A stretch of DNA of 64,000 nucleotides from Mercenaria mercenaria (lineage: Eukaryota; Mollusca; Bivalvia; Venerida; Veneridae), in contig NC_069361.1 of NCBI RefSeq assembly GCF_021730395.1, positions 69,387,001 to 69,451,000 on the forward strand. Reading direction: 5' to 3'. The position numbers were made by a program, and so were the translations under genes. How positions within the stretch are numbered: the first letter of the stretch is position 1; each line of letters begins with the position of its first letter. Shown one piece after another: positions 54,239 to 64,000 of the stretch. The notes below the pieces were generated by a model. It saw only the letters and a list, made by a program, of their open reading frames with translations. It did not search any database and had not been told where the DNA came from.

Positions 54239-57200
54239 TATATATCACGTCCAATAATATTTTATGTATATATCACTGAATCATAGGATATATACCTACT
54301 GAGCGGAAGGAAGTTAATTCAATACCTAAAATTATTATTATTGCTTGGGTATTGCATCATTACGTCCATGGCTAAAAGAAAACTAGTTTCAACTTCCGTT
54401 TTCGGTATATCTACCTGTGGTGGAACGGTATGTACAAGGTGTTGCAAGAGCCAATTGTATTAGAACTACGTCACATTGTATTCTGTAGTATATCGAAATA
54501 GTTTTACAATCTTTCATAAAAAGCTCCATCATGAAGACGAATTAACTTTCTGTTAATATGGCTAGCTACTTATTACAGTTTAAGCAGTTTTATGTTACCC
54601 GTTCGTTTTATTAGCGTTTTCTTTAATTGATAAATGCAGGCCGGGACCAAAGTAACAGCCACTTTGGGCTACATTTCAAGCTTGGTGACATTCTCTAAAC
54701 AATTCTGACGTATACATTACTAAACAGTACTCTTCTAAGCAATTTGAACGAAACTGTCTGAATGCTGGTAAGAGCTTGATGTTATAATAAAAATTTCTAA
54801 AAATCTAAATCAGGCCTAAAGGCTTTAAATAATTAAAGCTCATAAAGATCTGTGAACTTTAAATATTTTTGTATTACCAACATAATACGGTTTTCAGAAA
54901 AATTATACCTAGTTACTTACAGGGTAGACCTATAGATTTTGTTTCGACTACAACTGCTTCATTTGTTTTAATAAATATAAGTAACTGCCTCATACTTAAT
55001 GAGTCACATTAGTTTCACTTAGCAACCGTAACATCTTAGTATGCTAGAGGTCAGCAGACGTCGCCTTTAATTCAACAAATAATCAAGGCCTTCGAGTGAT
55101 TTGTCCTCTAACTGATCACGGTTCAGAGTTCAGATGCGCAGAAATTGAACCACGTGGGAGTTAGCCCAGAGTGGTTTAATGTCTAAGCATCTGAACTTTG
55201 AATCGGGGTAAATTGTAAGACAAACCACAAGCCTCGATTGTTTTCATTCTTTCACGTTCGTTGGAATATTTGAGTTAAAATTTTGTTAGGCTTAAGTTAT
55301 TCGATTAGTAATGAATTGGACGACATGTGGCAATTTAACGTCATATTTGACGTCATAATGCTTTCTTACCGGTCCGCGCGTCACTGTTGTTTATCACAGA
55401 AAATACAGAGCTTGACTTTCTCCTTTGTTCTGGCAATCAAATCATGTCAGAATAATCAACATACACAACGGACGTGCATGAAAATTTTAGTATAACTAGA
55501 AATATGTTGCGGACTCTTGCAAAATCCATCTATACATTTTCATATGTTACCAGAAAAACTTTCTCAAATCCACCTCTGTAAGATCAAAAGTCTGCAGTAT
55601 AGTTTTATTCAACCTGACGTTAAACATTTAAATTTTAAACCTCTCAGGCTACCCTTACCTAGAATATGTACGACTTGCCTATAAGCATCCGTAGCCCTGC
55701 AGCCGTGGTTACTGTAAGCTGCGTGTACCATAGTGCCTTAAAACTGTGGTGGTGGCTATGGGTCTGAATAACCAGCCCTCGGGACAAACCCTAACATGAT
55801 TGGCTAAAAGTATGGTTTCAAACCCATATCCACTACCTTATAATAGGGTAATAAAAAGTGTTTAATATTTAAGAACGGTCTGTTTTCAAGAATTAACATA
55901 CGACTTTTTAAATGCTTTGATTTGAAGAACATGAATTTTATTTTCAATTTAAGTAGAAACAAAATATTTTGTAGCATAATTCATAGTTCTGTTTTGTTTT
56001 CTATTTCTGAATTCCATCAAATTAACACTATAATAGAGGTTGTAACTACTGCTAAGAATAAAAGTCTTAAATATATATATGTACTTCTTAGCAAGTACAA
56101 CCATTACCCCACTTATTTCTGTGTTTACATTTTATATTACACATTCACATATGTATATACACAAACGTATGTGAAAGTTTCGTACCTGTTCCTGCGATAA
56201 CTATATTTTTGCAATACCAAAGTAATAAATACAGATATATAGGTGGTATGTACCTCCTTTCTTTAAACGTAAATACAATCTACTAGTGCAGTCATATGGT
56301 GGCTTAAGTTCATAAAATCGTGCCATTTTGGGAAAAGCATCAAACTTGGTACAAATATTACTATATAAGAAAACGAAAGGAAATTGCTGTAATATCAAGA
56401 TGGCCGACTTGTCGGTCATTTTCAAAATGGCCGCTAAAATCCAATATGTCTTCTAGTAACCTGTTATCATGCCAAATATTTCCAAAAACCGAAAATAATG
56501 CTCAATATTTACACAGTATGATATTTAAGGCTGCATACCGTATTGTTGACATATATTGTATGTTACTGTGTTAATAAAATTGCCGTCAAAAGTAAAATGG
56601 CCAAAAAAATATGAATATAAAGTAGTGTTTTATTTCATGAAACGAACCTTCATTATAAAGTAAATCAAAAACATGTTGATCATGAATATGAATTTTAAAC
56701 AGAAATAATTAAAATCAAATATTGTCATATCTATATTGGAAAGATTATAAAGACACAAAACCATTTTACACAGCCTATTTCAGCAACAGACCATACACAA
56801 CTGTTTTATGTAATTTGTAAAGATTTATTTATCTATGTACCTTGCAAATGCAAAGAGTATATGTTTATTATCCAAGTTTATAAGTTTATCAGCCGTTGCA
56901 ATAATTACCACCACATTGGCAAACAGCTATTTTACTGCCTTTACATGTGAGGTAATATTTGCTTTTTCTAGAGCTTGTGTGAAATTATTAACATGATTAA
57001 GGCATTAAACAACAAACCATAATCATCTTCATCGCAAGTGTCTACCCAAATCCATTTTGTTTTCACTAGGCAGGCCCACATAAGGCTTGACCGCAAACTA
57101 TTATATTTATAGGTGTGTTTCCAGTGTGTAAGCACTATCAACATGTCATATGACTGTTTTGAAAACTACTCTCTAATTATATGCAATTGCTATGCACGGC

Positions 57201-57361
57201 CTCGTGTTAATAAGCTAGTGAGTGTATATTATGTATTTAAACAGCTAATGTTCAATGATTTGCCCGTTTAAAATAGTCGTATTTCGACCAAGTTACACAT
57301 AATTACAGACGACTAGGCCAAACTTCTGAAAAAGAAGGCGTATCTTCAAAGTCAAAATCAA
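54239..57361. other. Diverged higher-order array DNA, no gene
   Basis: Parts match 44160-44480 and 60000-60270. 55122-55137 and 55187-55202 form a 16 bp inverted pair (15 matches) around a TAGCCCAGAGTGGTTTAATG tRNA-like A box. Between about 56000 and 57360 I see no homology to the array and no gene. Confidence 0.4.
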
Positions 57362-57500
57362 CTGAAACTGAATAATTTGATTAAACGCCTATTTCTATAC
57401 AATGACATATTCAATGGCGTTGTACATAATAATATCGACAATAATAGTAATAATAACGACAATAATAGTAATAATAAAGACAATAATAATAATAATCAAT
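57362..57500. repeat. Dispersed repeat, copy 2
   Basis: Second copy of the element at 491-610, same strand, with a longer AATAATAGTAATAATAACGA tail. Confidence 0.6.
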
Positions 57501-57602
57501 AATCATATATAAGGCGATGGGTAATAGCAGGATCGACTTATTATTGTTCTGCATAGGCCTTTTCCAAGACGTCAAAAATCTGTAGGAAGACAGTAGTCAT
57601 TT

Positions 57603-57869
57603 AGCCCCGGCTTAACTCAATAGGGAGAGTGAGGATCTACGGACCGCAGGGTTGTTAGTTCAATCCTCCTGAGTATTTCATCAAATAAAAAGACATTGTG
57701 TCTGAAAGCATTCGTCCTCCACCTCTGACTCATGTGGGGAAGTTGGCAGTTACTTGCAGAGAACAGGTTTGTACTGGTACAAAACCCGGGGACACTGGTT
57801 CTAAAGGTTAACTGCCCGCCGTTATATAAGTGAAATACTGTTGAACCCGGGTTAAACACAAACAAACAG
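57603..57869 (+). repeat. Second SINE family, copy 3
   Basis: Plus-strand copy of the 21352-21632 family: head CCCGGCTTAACTCAATAGGG with TAGTTCAATCCTCC, body GGGGAAGTTGGCAGTTACTT and GGTTTGTACTGGTACA, end TTAACTGCCCGCCGTTATAT. Confidence 0.85.
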
Positions 57870-58070
57870 TAGTGAAAAATGTTTTACATCAATTTAAATT
57901 AGAAAACAGGTGAATGCTGCATTATCTTTCATATACTACAAAAAAATGTATATACAAAACTTTAGTCCTCACGTTAAAAAAGCCATGCCATATACAATTA
58001 TACGTAAATCTTTAATTCCACGTAAATTTGTAAATAAAAGAAACGCAACAATGAAATAAAAACAGATGCT

Positions 58071-58152
58071 CGACGAGGATGGGATTCGAACCCACGCGGG
58101 CAGAGCCCAATGGATTAGCAGTCCATCGCCTTAACCACTCGGCCACCTCGTC
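58071..58152 (-). tRNA. tRNA-Ser(GCT), whole
   Basis: Base-for-base identical to the gene at 54157-54238 over all 82 positions. The terminator is TTTTT eight nt downstream on its strand, and the flank there differs from the array consensus (AAAAACAGATGCT), so the identity is limited to the gene itself. Confidence 0.92.
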
Positions 58153-59705
58153 TACGTATTGCGCATACAGTTTTATGCTCTACCAATACATCAGATCACT
58201 GCAAAACAATATGTAAGTTTCACAAAACAAGGTAAATTATAGAATAAGCGCATTATTTAACTTTTTTTATAAATCTATATCTAACATGTAGGGGAAGGCA
58301 ATTAAATATATTCTTTTCGGAAACCGTATGAATTGTAATAATTATTTCTATTAACATTATTGCTAGATTGTTGCATCATAATTATAGTTCAAACTTCCAT
58401 TTTAGTCGACAACAGTATCATTACCTTAGTTTTTAACCTGCGGAGGACTGAATGTAGTAGCAATACGTCGCATTGCATTATGTGGCAAATTAAAAAAAAA
58501 ATAGATTTAGATGACTGCTGATTTCACATTTCATCAGGTATATAATAATTTGAGATGAATGCTGCATTAATCTTTCATATATTACAAAATAATTTAAGAT
58601 GAATAACGCATTAATCTTTCATATATTACAAAAAATATATCAATTAAAAATATCAAACTTTAATGGAAACTTTGACAGGTAATAACCACATAACAATAGT
58701 TTCTTAATTGCACAAGGTAACTTCAACTAAGGTGTAATACATTTTCCTCAACAACGTACATTTACTTTACAGTGCCGTAGTGCTTTTAAACTAAGGTGGT
58801 GGCTACGGGTCCAAATAACCACACCTCTTGACAAATCCATTTTGGATAGGCTAGAAGTGCGGTTTCAAATCCATAGACAATTATTACCTTCTAATAGGGA
58901 AATGAAATGTGTTTGATTTTTAAGACCAGTCTGTTTTCAAGAATTTATAAACAACTTTTTACATGCTTTGATTTGAAGAACATTACCTTTCTTTTCAATT
59001 TAAGTACATACAAGAGCTGTCACAATAGACAGTGCGCTCGACTTTTTCGATGCTGAAGAGTGAAACTGGGCACACCTGAGGAAGCTGGAGCTGTCAATGG
59101 AGTGTTTAATTACTCCAATATGGACGAAGATTTTAGATAAAAACTTATGTCTGTTTCAAATGTATTTAGTAAGAAGTGCATCAAAACATTAAATAAGTAT
59201 AAAAGGGACATTATTCATGACAAATTTCTGCAAAAGAAATGCATCATGCCATACTGTCATCATAGCGATCCCTAAAAAGTTCAATTTTCCATTTTAGTCG
59301 ACAATAGTATCATTACCTAAGTTTTTAACCTGCGGGGGTCTGAATGTAGTAGAAAACAGCAAAACGTTGCATTACAACATGTGTTAAATTAAAAAAAAAA
59401 TCTAGATGAATGTTGGTTTCACATTTAATCAGGAATAAAATAATTTGAGATCAATGCTGCATTAATATTTCATATATTACAAAATAATTTAAGATGAATG
59501 AAGACTTAATTTTGATAACAAAATTTTAGTCGTCACGTAAAAAGAGCTATATGTAATTCCTCAAAAGAAACGTGACAGTATTTTTCCAACTGGAAATTTG
59601 ACTTAATGGGAGCAATGCACTGGAATCTGCCACCTCATGCTACGATATATAGAGGGGGTAAATTATTGTTCTTCTGTGTTTAAGTAAGTGTTAAAACAAT
59701 TTGTT

Positions 59706-59787
59706 CGACGAGGATGGGATTCGAACCCACGCGGGCAGAGCCCAATGGATTAGCAGTCCATCGCCTTAACCACTCGGCCACCTCGTC
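59706..59787 (-). tRNA. tRNA-Ser(GCT), whole
   Basis: Identical to the copies at 54157 and 58071, with the array-type flank and TTTT terminator. Class II variable arm present. Confidence 0.92.
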
Positions 59788-61426
59788 TACATTTCACGCC
59801 TTTAAGTTTAATGCTAATGATATATTATGCATATATCACTGAATCATGGGAAATATAACTTGTAAATCTGTATGAAACATTGAGCGGAATGCAGTTAAAT
59901 TCAATACCTTGATTAATTGCTGTATATAGAAACAATGGGTATTGCATCATTACATTCATCGCTAAAACGAAACTAGTTTCAACTTCCGTTTTCGGTATAG
60001 CCGTGGTGGAAGGCTACAGGGTGTTGCAAGAGCCTACTGTTTTAGAAGTACGTCACATTGTATCATCCTCATGTACTAGGTATATCGAAATAGATTTATT
60101 AATCTGTCATAATAGCTCTATCATCAAGACGAATTAACTTTCTATTTATGTGGCTCGCTACTTATTACTTACATTATCCGTTCGTTTATTTTAGTACCGG
60201 GTAAATAAAGTCCAGGACCAAAAGATGCCTGCCACTGCAACAGACTCTGTTAAAGCTCGGTGAAATTCTGAAAACAGTTCTGACGTATACATCACTAAAT
60301 GGTACATTTCTAAGCAATTTGAATGGAACTGACTGAATACTGATAATGCTACAGCGAAATGGGTGTAGGTCATTTATTTCCCAGTCTATAAAGGAACGCA
60401 TCCTCTTAAAATATCAAACTTAAATGGAAACATTGATTGATAATGATCACATAACAGTTTCTTAATTGCACAGGGTAACTTCAACTAAGGTGTAATATAT
60501 TTTCCTCAACAATGATTACTTATAATACAGTACCGTAGTGCCTTTAAACTGAGGTGGTGGTTAGGGTCCGAATAACCATACCTCTTGACAAACCCGAATG
60601 TACGGTTTCAAATCCATAGACAATATTTACCTTAAAATAGGGTAATAAAAGTGTTTGATTTTTAAGACCAGTCTGTTTTCAAGTATTTATATACAATTCT
60701 TTACATGCTTTGATTTGAAGAACATTAATTTTATTTTCAGTTTAAGTACAAACAAGAGCTGTCACAGGAGACAGCGCGCTCGACTATTTCGATCCTAATT
60801 AGTGAAACTGGGTCCATCTGAGGAAGCTGGAACTGTCACTGGGGTGTTTAATTACTCCAATGTGGATGCAGATATTGGATAATAGCGTATGTCTGTTTCA
60901 AATGTATTTAGTAAGAAGTGCATCAAAGCATTAAATAAGTACAAAAGGGACATTATTCATGAAAAAAGTCTGCAAAAGAAATGCGTCATGAAACTATGTC
61001 ATCATTAATCTCAGCGATCCGTAAAAAAGTTCAAATTTCCATTTTAGTCGACAATAGTATCATTCCCTAAGTTTTTAACCTGCGGGGGTCTGAATGTAGT
61101 AGCAATACGTTGCATTGCATCATGTAGCATATTAAAAAATAGATTCAGATGAATGTAGGATTCACATTTCATTAGATATAAAATAATTTTCATCTTCCAT
61201 ATATTACAAAACAATTTCAGATGAATGACGACTTAAGTTTGAGAAGTTTTAGTCGTCACGTATGTAATTCCTCAAAAGAAACGTGACAGTATTTCTCACA
61301 ACTGAAATTTTATTTTACGGTAGCAATGCACTGAATTCAATGTTTGGTAATGTTACGATATTTAGAGAGGTAAAATTGTTGTTGTTATTATTTAAATTGT
61401 AGTTATTTGATGTTTAAACAATTGTT

Positions 61427-61494
61427 CGAAAAGGATGGGATTCGAATCCACGCGGGCAGAGCCCACTGGATTAGAAGTCAATCGCCTTAACGTC
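61427..61494 (-). pseudogene. tRNA-Ser pseudogene with altered anticodon
   Basis: The D arm and part of the acceptor are deleted (14 bp of CCACTCGGCCACCT missing). The anticodon loop reads CTTCTAA instead of CTGCTAA (GCT to TCT). The acceptor strand is mutated. Not functional. Confidence 0.85.
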
Positions 61495-62107
61495 TATACT
61501 TATTACGAACACCGTTTTACTCTCAACCGATGTATCAGATTACTGCAAAACAAGATATAAGTTTAATTATAGAATACGCGCATTAATTAACTTTTTGCAA
61601 ATCTATAGCTAACATGTAGGGGAAGGCAATTAAGTGAAACCGTACGAATTGTAATAATTATTTCAATCAAAATTATAGCTAGGTTGTTGCATCATGATGA
61701 TCTATTATAATTTAACGTAAACAAGTTCAAATTTCCATTACCTAAGTTTTTAACCTACGAGGGTCTGAAATTAGTAACAATACGATGCATTGCATCAAGT
61801 GGTGAATTTAAAAAAAAGTGTTAGATGACTGTTGATTTCACATTTCATCAGGTACAATATAATTTGAGATGAATGCTGCATTAATCTTTCATAAATTAAA
61901 AAAAAATAAGATGAATGAAGTCTTAATTTTGATAAAAGAGCTACATGTAATTCTTCAAAAGGAACGTGATAGTATTTCTTCTAACTGGAAATTTGACTTT
62001 ATGGGAGCAGTGCACTGAAATCAACTGGAGGTAATGCTACGATATACAGTGGGGTAAATTATTGTTATTATTTGAACTGGAGTTCAGTAACTGTTAAAAC
62101 AATTTTT

Positions 62108-62182
62108 CGACGAGGATGGGATTCGAACCCACGCGGGCAGAGCCCAATGGATTAGCAGTCCATCGCCTTAACCACTCGGCCA
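62108..62182 (-). pseudogene. tRNA-Ser(GCT) truncated at the array edge
   Basis: Identical to the whole copies from the 3' end through the D arm. It then breaks at GGCCA, where A/G-rich unrelated sequence begins. The 5' acceptor strand (7 nt) is lost, so it cannot fold into a tRNA. The break is also the right edge of the array. Confidence 0.85.
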
Positions 62183-62725
62183 AAAATGGGGGATAAAGGA
62201 CTCTACAGGTGGGGGAAAGAAAGGGGGATAAGAGGGGAAAAGAGGGGCAAGAGGGAAAAGTAAAATAAAATCACCATAAAACTTTCTAGATCTTTAATAT
62301 TTAGATATATGTATATAGACCCAATATATGTTACTTCCCTCTGTAGCAATAACAAGAAATATCTTTCAAAAAGCTCGCCGGCGAATTTGCAATAATACAA
62401 GACGTTTATAAGGGGTTCATACATTTGTGTTTTTCTATCACTTATCTATCATTTTGCAAATAGCAAAATTCAACAACACTAAAATGCATACTAAAACAAT
62501 GTAAACAACTATCTTTTATTTTTTCACAAAAGTGTTTCGTAGAGCTCTTAAAACAGACGGTTTGGTCGAATTTTGAATTCCTAGGAGTTCTCACAGAGGT
62601 ATGGTGACTAATATGTGCCATTTCCCATTTTCAAAATATAACAACAACTAAAATATAACTGAAATAAATGGTAAAAGTTTAGCAGTGTTAAGTCCAAAAA
62701 GTACAGAATATTCATTGAAAAGTAA
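62183..62725. other. Purine-rich junction and 3' flank of the next gene
   Basis: 62185-62265 is a G/A-rich tract (GGGGGATAAAGG, GGGGGAAAGAAAGGGGG, AAGAGGGGAAAAGAGGGG) directly at the array break. A minus-strand AATAAA (plus TTTATT near 62515) could end the transcript of the gene at 62726. Confidence 0.45.
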
Positions 62726-63542
62726 CTAATCCTTATTAATAATTCTTTCTTTCCATTGCTCAAGTGTTTCTCCTGACGAGGGACAATACCATCTTCCTTT
62801 TAACTGAGTGTGGCCAGTTTGTTTGGATTTGTACTTGCCACATTTTGTGCATTGATAATGGTAATTGTCCCCCATATAGCGGCGTTTCTTTGGTGGCTCA
62901 CCGCGTTCATGTCGCTGCTCATCTTCTGTAAGCGCTCTTGCTTGCCTCCACTCTCGCTGGCGGGATGGCTGAACAACTGCAGAACACTCTTCTGATGGTT
63001 GAGACGGCGGTGGTGGGGGCGGTCTGGGTGGTGGTATAGTATGCTGTGGTTGTTGCGGATACCATGGCTGTTGCCACGGGTATCCATAATATGACCATGG
63101 TTGATAAGCCCATCCACCATACTGAGAATTAGGACCCATCCATCCTCCATACTGACCTGGTGCACCAGTCCATCCATAAGACTGACCTGGTGCACCAGTC
63201 CAACCCCAACCGCTACTTTGACCAGGGGCACCACCCGTCGCTGAATCATATGGGTCTTGTGCACCCGTGAATGAGATTGCCTGATTCGCTCCTTCTGTAG
63301 AAGCAGCAAGTGATGGGGTAGTGGCCGTAGCAGTAACAGTTGTTTTTCTGCGTCTAAAAGGCACCTCACCTTCTCTATTTGGCTGCTCTTCAAATTCCAT
63401 TATCCTGTGACCATGAGTCGATTGTTCAGTTTGTCGCTCCTTTGATTTCAGTAAAGGTTCCTTTGCAACAGATACCTGGGGTAGAAGTGCAACTCCCTGA
63501 AGCAACGAATCTCTGTCTGCTTTCTTCTGCTTACTGTTTAGC
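62726..63542 (-). CDS. Terminal exon: Gly/Trp/Pro-rich protein with CCHC zinc-binding-like C-terminus
   Basis: On the minus strand a good acceptor (GATTTTGTCTTTCAG, AG at 63544-63543) opens a frame of about 271 codons ending in TAG at 62728-62726. Order: a polar Lys/Arg-rich part with FRRRKTT; a Gly/Trp repeat of five GAPGQ(S/Y)-GW-type units (about 12 residues each); a Tyr/Trp/Gln-rich segment; a polyproline run; a basic PPKKRR nuclear-signal-like motif; then CTKCGKYKSKQTGHTQLKGR and WYCPSSGETLEQW, giving C-x2-C-x9-H-x8-C. The architecture suggests a nuclear nucleic-acid-binding protein, but I do not recognise the family; a transposon-associated gene is possible. The frame stays open upstream to 63805, but that part is repeat-like, so the acceptor is taken as the boundary. 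Upstream exons lie beyond what I can define. Confidence 0.5.
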
Positions 63543-63571
63543 CTGAAAGACAAAATCGTTATCACACAAGA

Positions 63572-63955
63572 GGGCCATGATGGCCCAATATCGCTCACCT
63601 GAGTACCACTCCAGCCCTGCACAGCAGCCAAACAAATCCCTATGGCAGGATCAATTTTGACACCAGGGCTTATGTTATGAATAAATTTGGTAGAGGTGTA
63701 GTACACAATGCTACATGTCAAATATCTAAGCTTTAGGCTTTTCGTTTTGGTTGCCATGGCCACATTAGTTCTGCACAGGACTGACTTTGTAACAATTTGG
63801 TACATGCAATGAACATACCTGTAAAGTTATGTAAAAAATTACCAAGTGGTTTAGTAGGAGATATTTAAATAATTTGATTACGAAACGGACAACGACGCAC
63901 GTCATACGGTCACAAAAGCTCACCCTGAGCACAAAGTGATAGGTGAGCTAAATTG
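63572..63955. repeat. Bivalve-type interspersed repeat with palindromic ends
   Basis: Begins AGAGGGCCATGATGGCCCAA with ATCGCTCACCTGAGTACC and ends ACAAAAGCTCACCCTGAGCA / AAGTGATAGGTGAGCTAA, an inverted CTCACCTGAG / AGGTGAG pair. The same terminus appears at 39400-39452. It lies in the presumed intron before the 62726-63542 exon. Possibly a non-autonomous Helitron-like unit; not proven. Confidence 0.55.
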
Positions 63956-64000
63956 TTATCAAAAACATTAGTTGTTTAAAAATAACTCTCTTCACAACCT

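Larger units (their letters stand above)
39455..62182. repeat. Diverged tandem array with a tRNA-Ser(GCT) gene in each unit
   Basis: Units contain, in plus-strand order: TTTTAGTCGACAATAGTATC, CCTAAGTTTTTAACCTGCGG, AGATGAATGCTGCATTAAT(CTTTCATATATTAC), AACAAAATTTTAGTCGTCA, CTTCAAAAGAAACG, GGGAGTAATGCACTGAAAT, ACGATATATAGAGGGGGTAA, CTGTTAAAACAATTGTTCG, then the minus-strand tRNA. tRNA spacing is about 0.7, 0.8, 0.96, 1.64 and 1.72 kb where nothing large is inserted, so there are at least two unit sizes. A longer higher-order unit (58650-59370 against 60410-61110, also 54530-54700 against 60120-60270) is visible. The array ends abruptly inside a tRNA at 62182. Large inserts are listed separately. 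Confidence 0.8.

Noticed and set aside
62800-63393. 197-codon minus-strand frame overlapping the Gly/Trp-rich exon
   Set aside because: Shadow frame. The frame ending at 62726 has the CCHC motif, the in-phase acceptor and the ordered repeats.
63543-63805. Upstream extension of the terminal-exon frame to a methionine at 63805
   Set aside because: The extension crosses a good splice acceptor and lies within a dispersed repeat (63572-63955), so it is probably intron.

Overview
The window looks like intergenic and intronic DNA from a bivalve mollusc nuclear genome. This is inferred, not searched. The reasons are high AT content, very sparse coding sequence, and dense families of degenerate 100-200 bp tandem repeats of the kind common in bivalves. 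There are also tRNA-derived SINEs, CR1/L2-like LINEs with a 2A-like leader, mariner and Ty3/gypsy remnants. No operon-like structure or ordinary single-exon host gene is visible.

Layout. 0-8 kb: a GCAGAATA-type minisatellite in two blocks, SINE pieces, a LINE fragment cut by the minisatellite, and a ~170 bp degenerate tandem repeat. 8-22 kb: two minus-strand exon candidates (7884-8008 and 21080-21190) whose splice phases match. Around them lie a rearranged 2A-bearing LINE, a decayed Ty3/gypsy pol fossil, SINEs and a broken mariner. 22-39 kb: mostly unannotated AT-rich DNA with SINEs, a small inverted-repeat element, two more LINE remnants and a lone tRNA-Ser pseudogene.

39.4-62.2 kb: a diverged tandem array whose unit carries a tRNA-Ser(GCT) gene on the minus strand. 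Three copies are identical and whole, two are near-complete and at least five are damaged. A three-level nest of mobile DNA sits in this array. A transposon with ~620 bp terminal inverted repeats and a TCAAT target duplication (46131-53986) holds a 5'-truncated LINE (46511-51811). That LINE is split by a 1.7 kb inverted-repeat element (about 47801-49482) whose only gene is an uninterrupted 368-codon capsid-like protein of the CRESS-DNA-virus type. This capsid cassette, with ends like a cut-and-paste transposon and no Rep or transposase of its own, is the most unusual object in the window.

62.7-63.6 kb: the terminal exon of a minus-strand gene encoding a Gly/Trp/Pro-rich protein with a C-terminal CCHC zinc-binding-like motif, preceded by a dispersed bivalve-type repeat.

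All family assignments come from reading motifs by eye; none was checked against a database.
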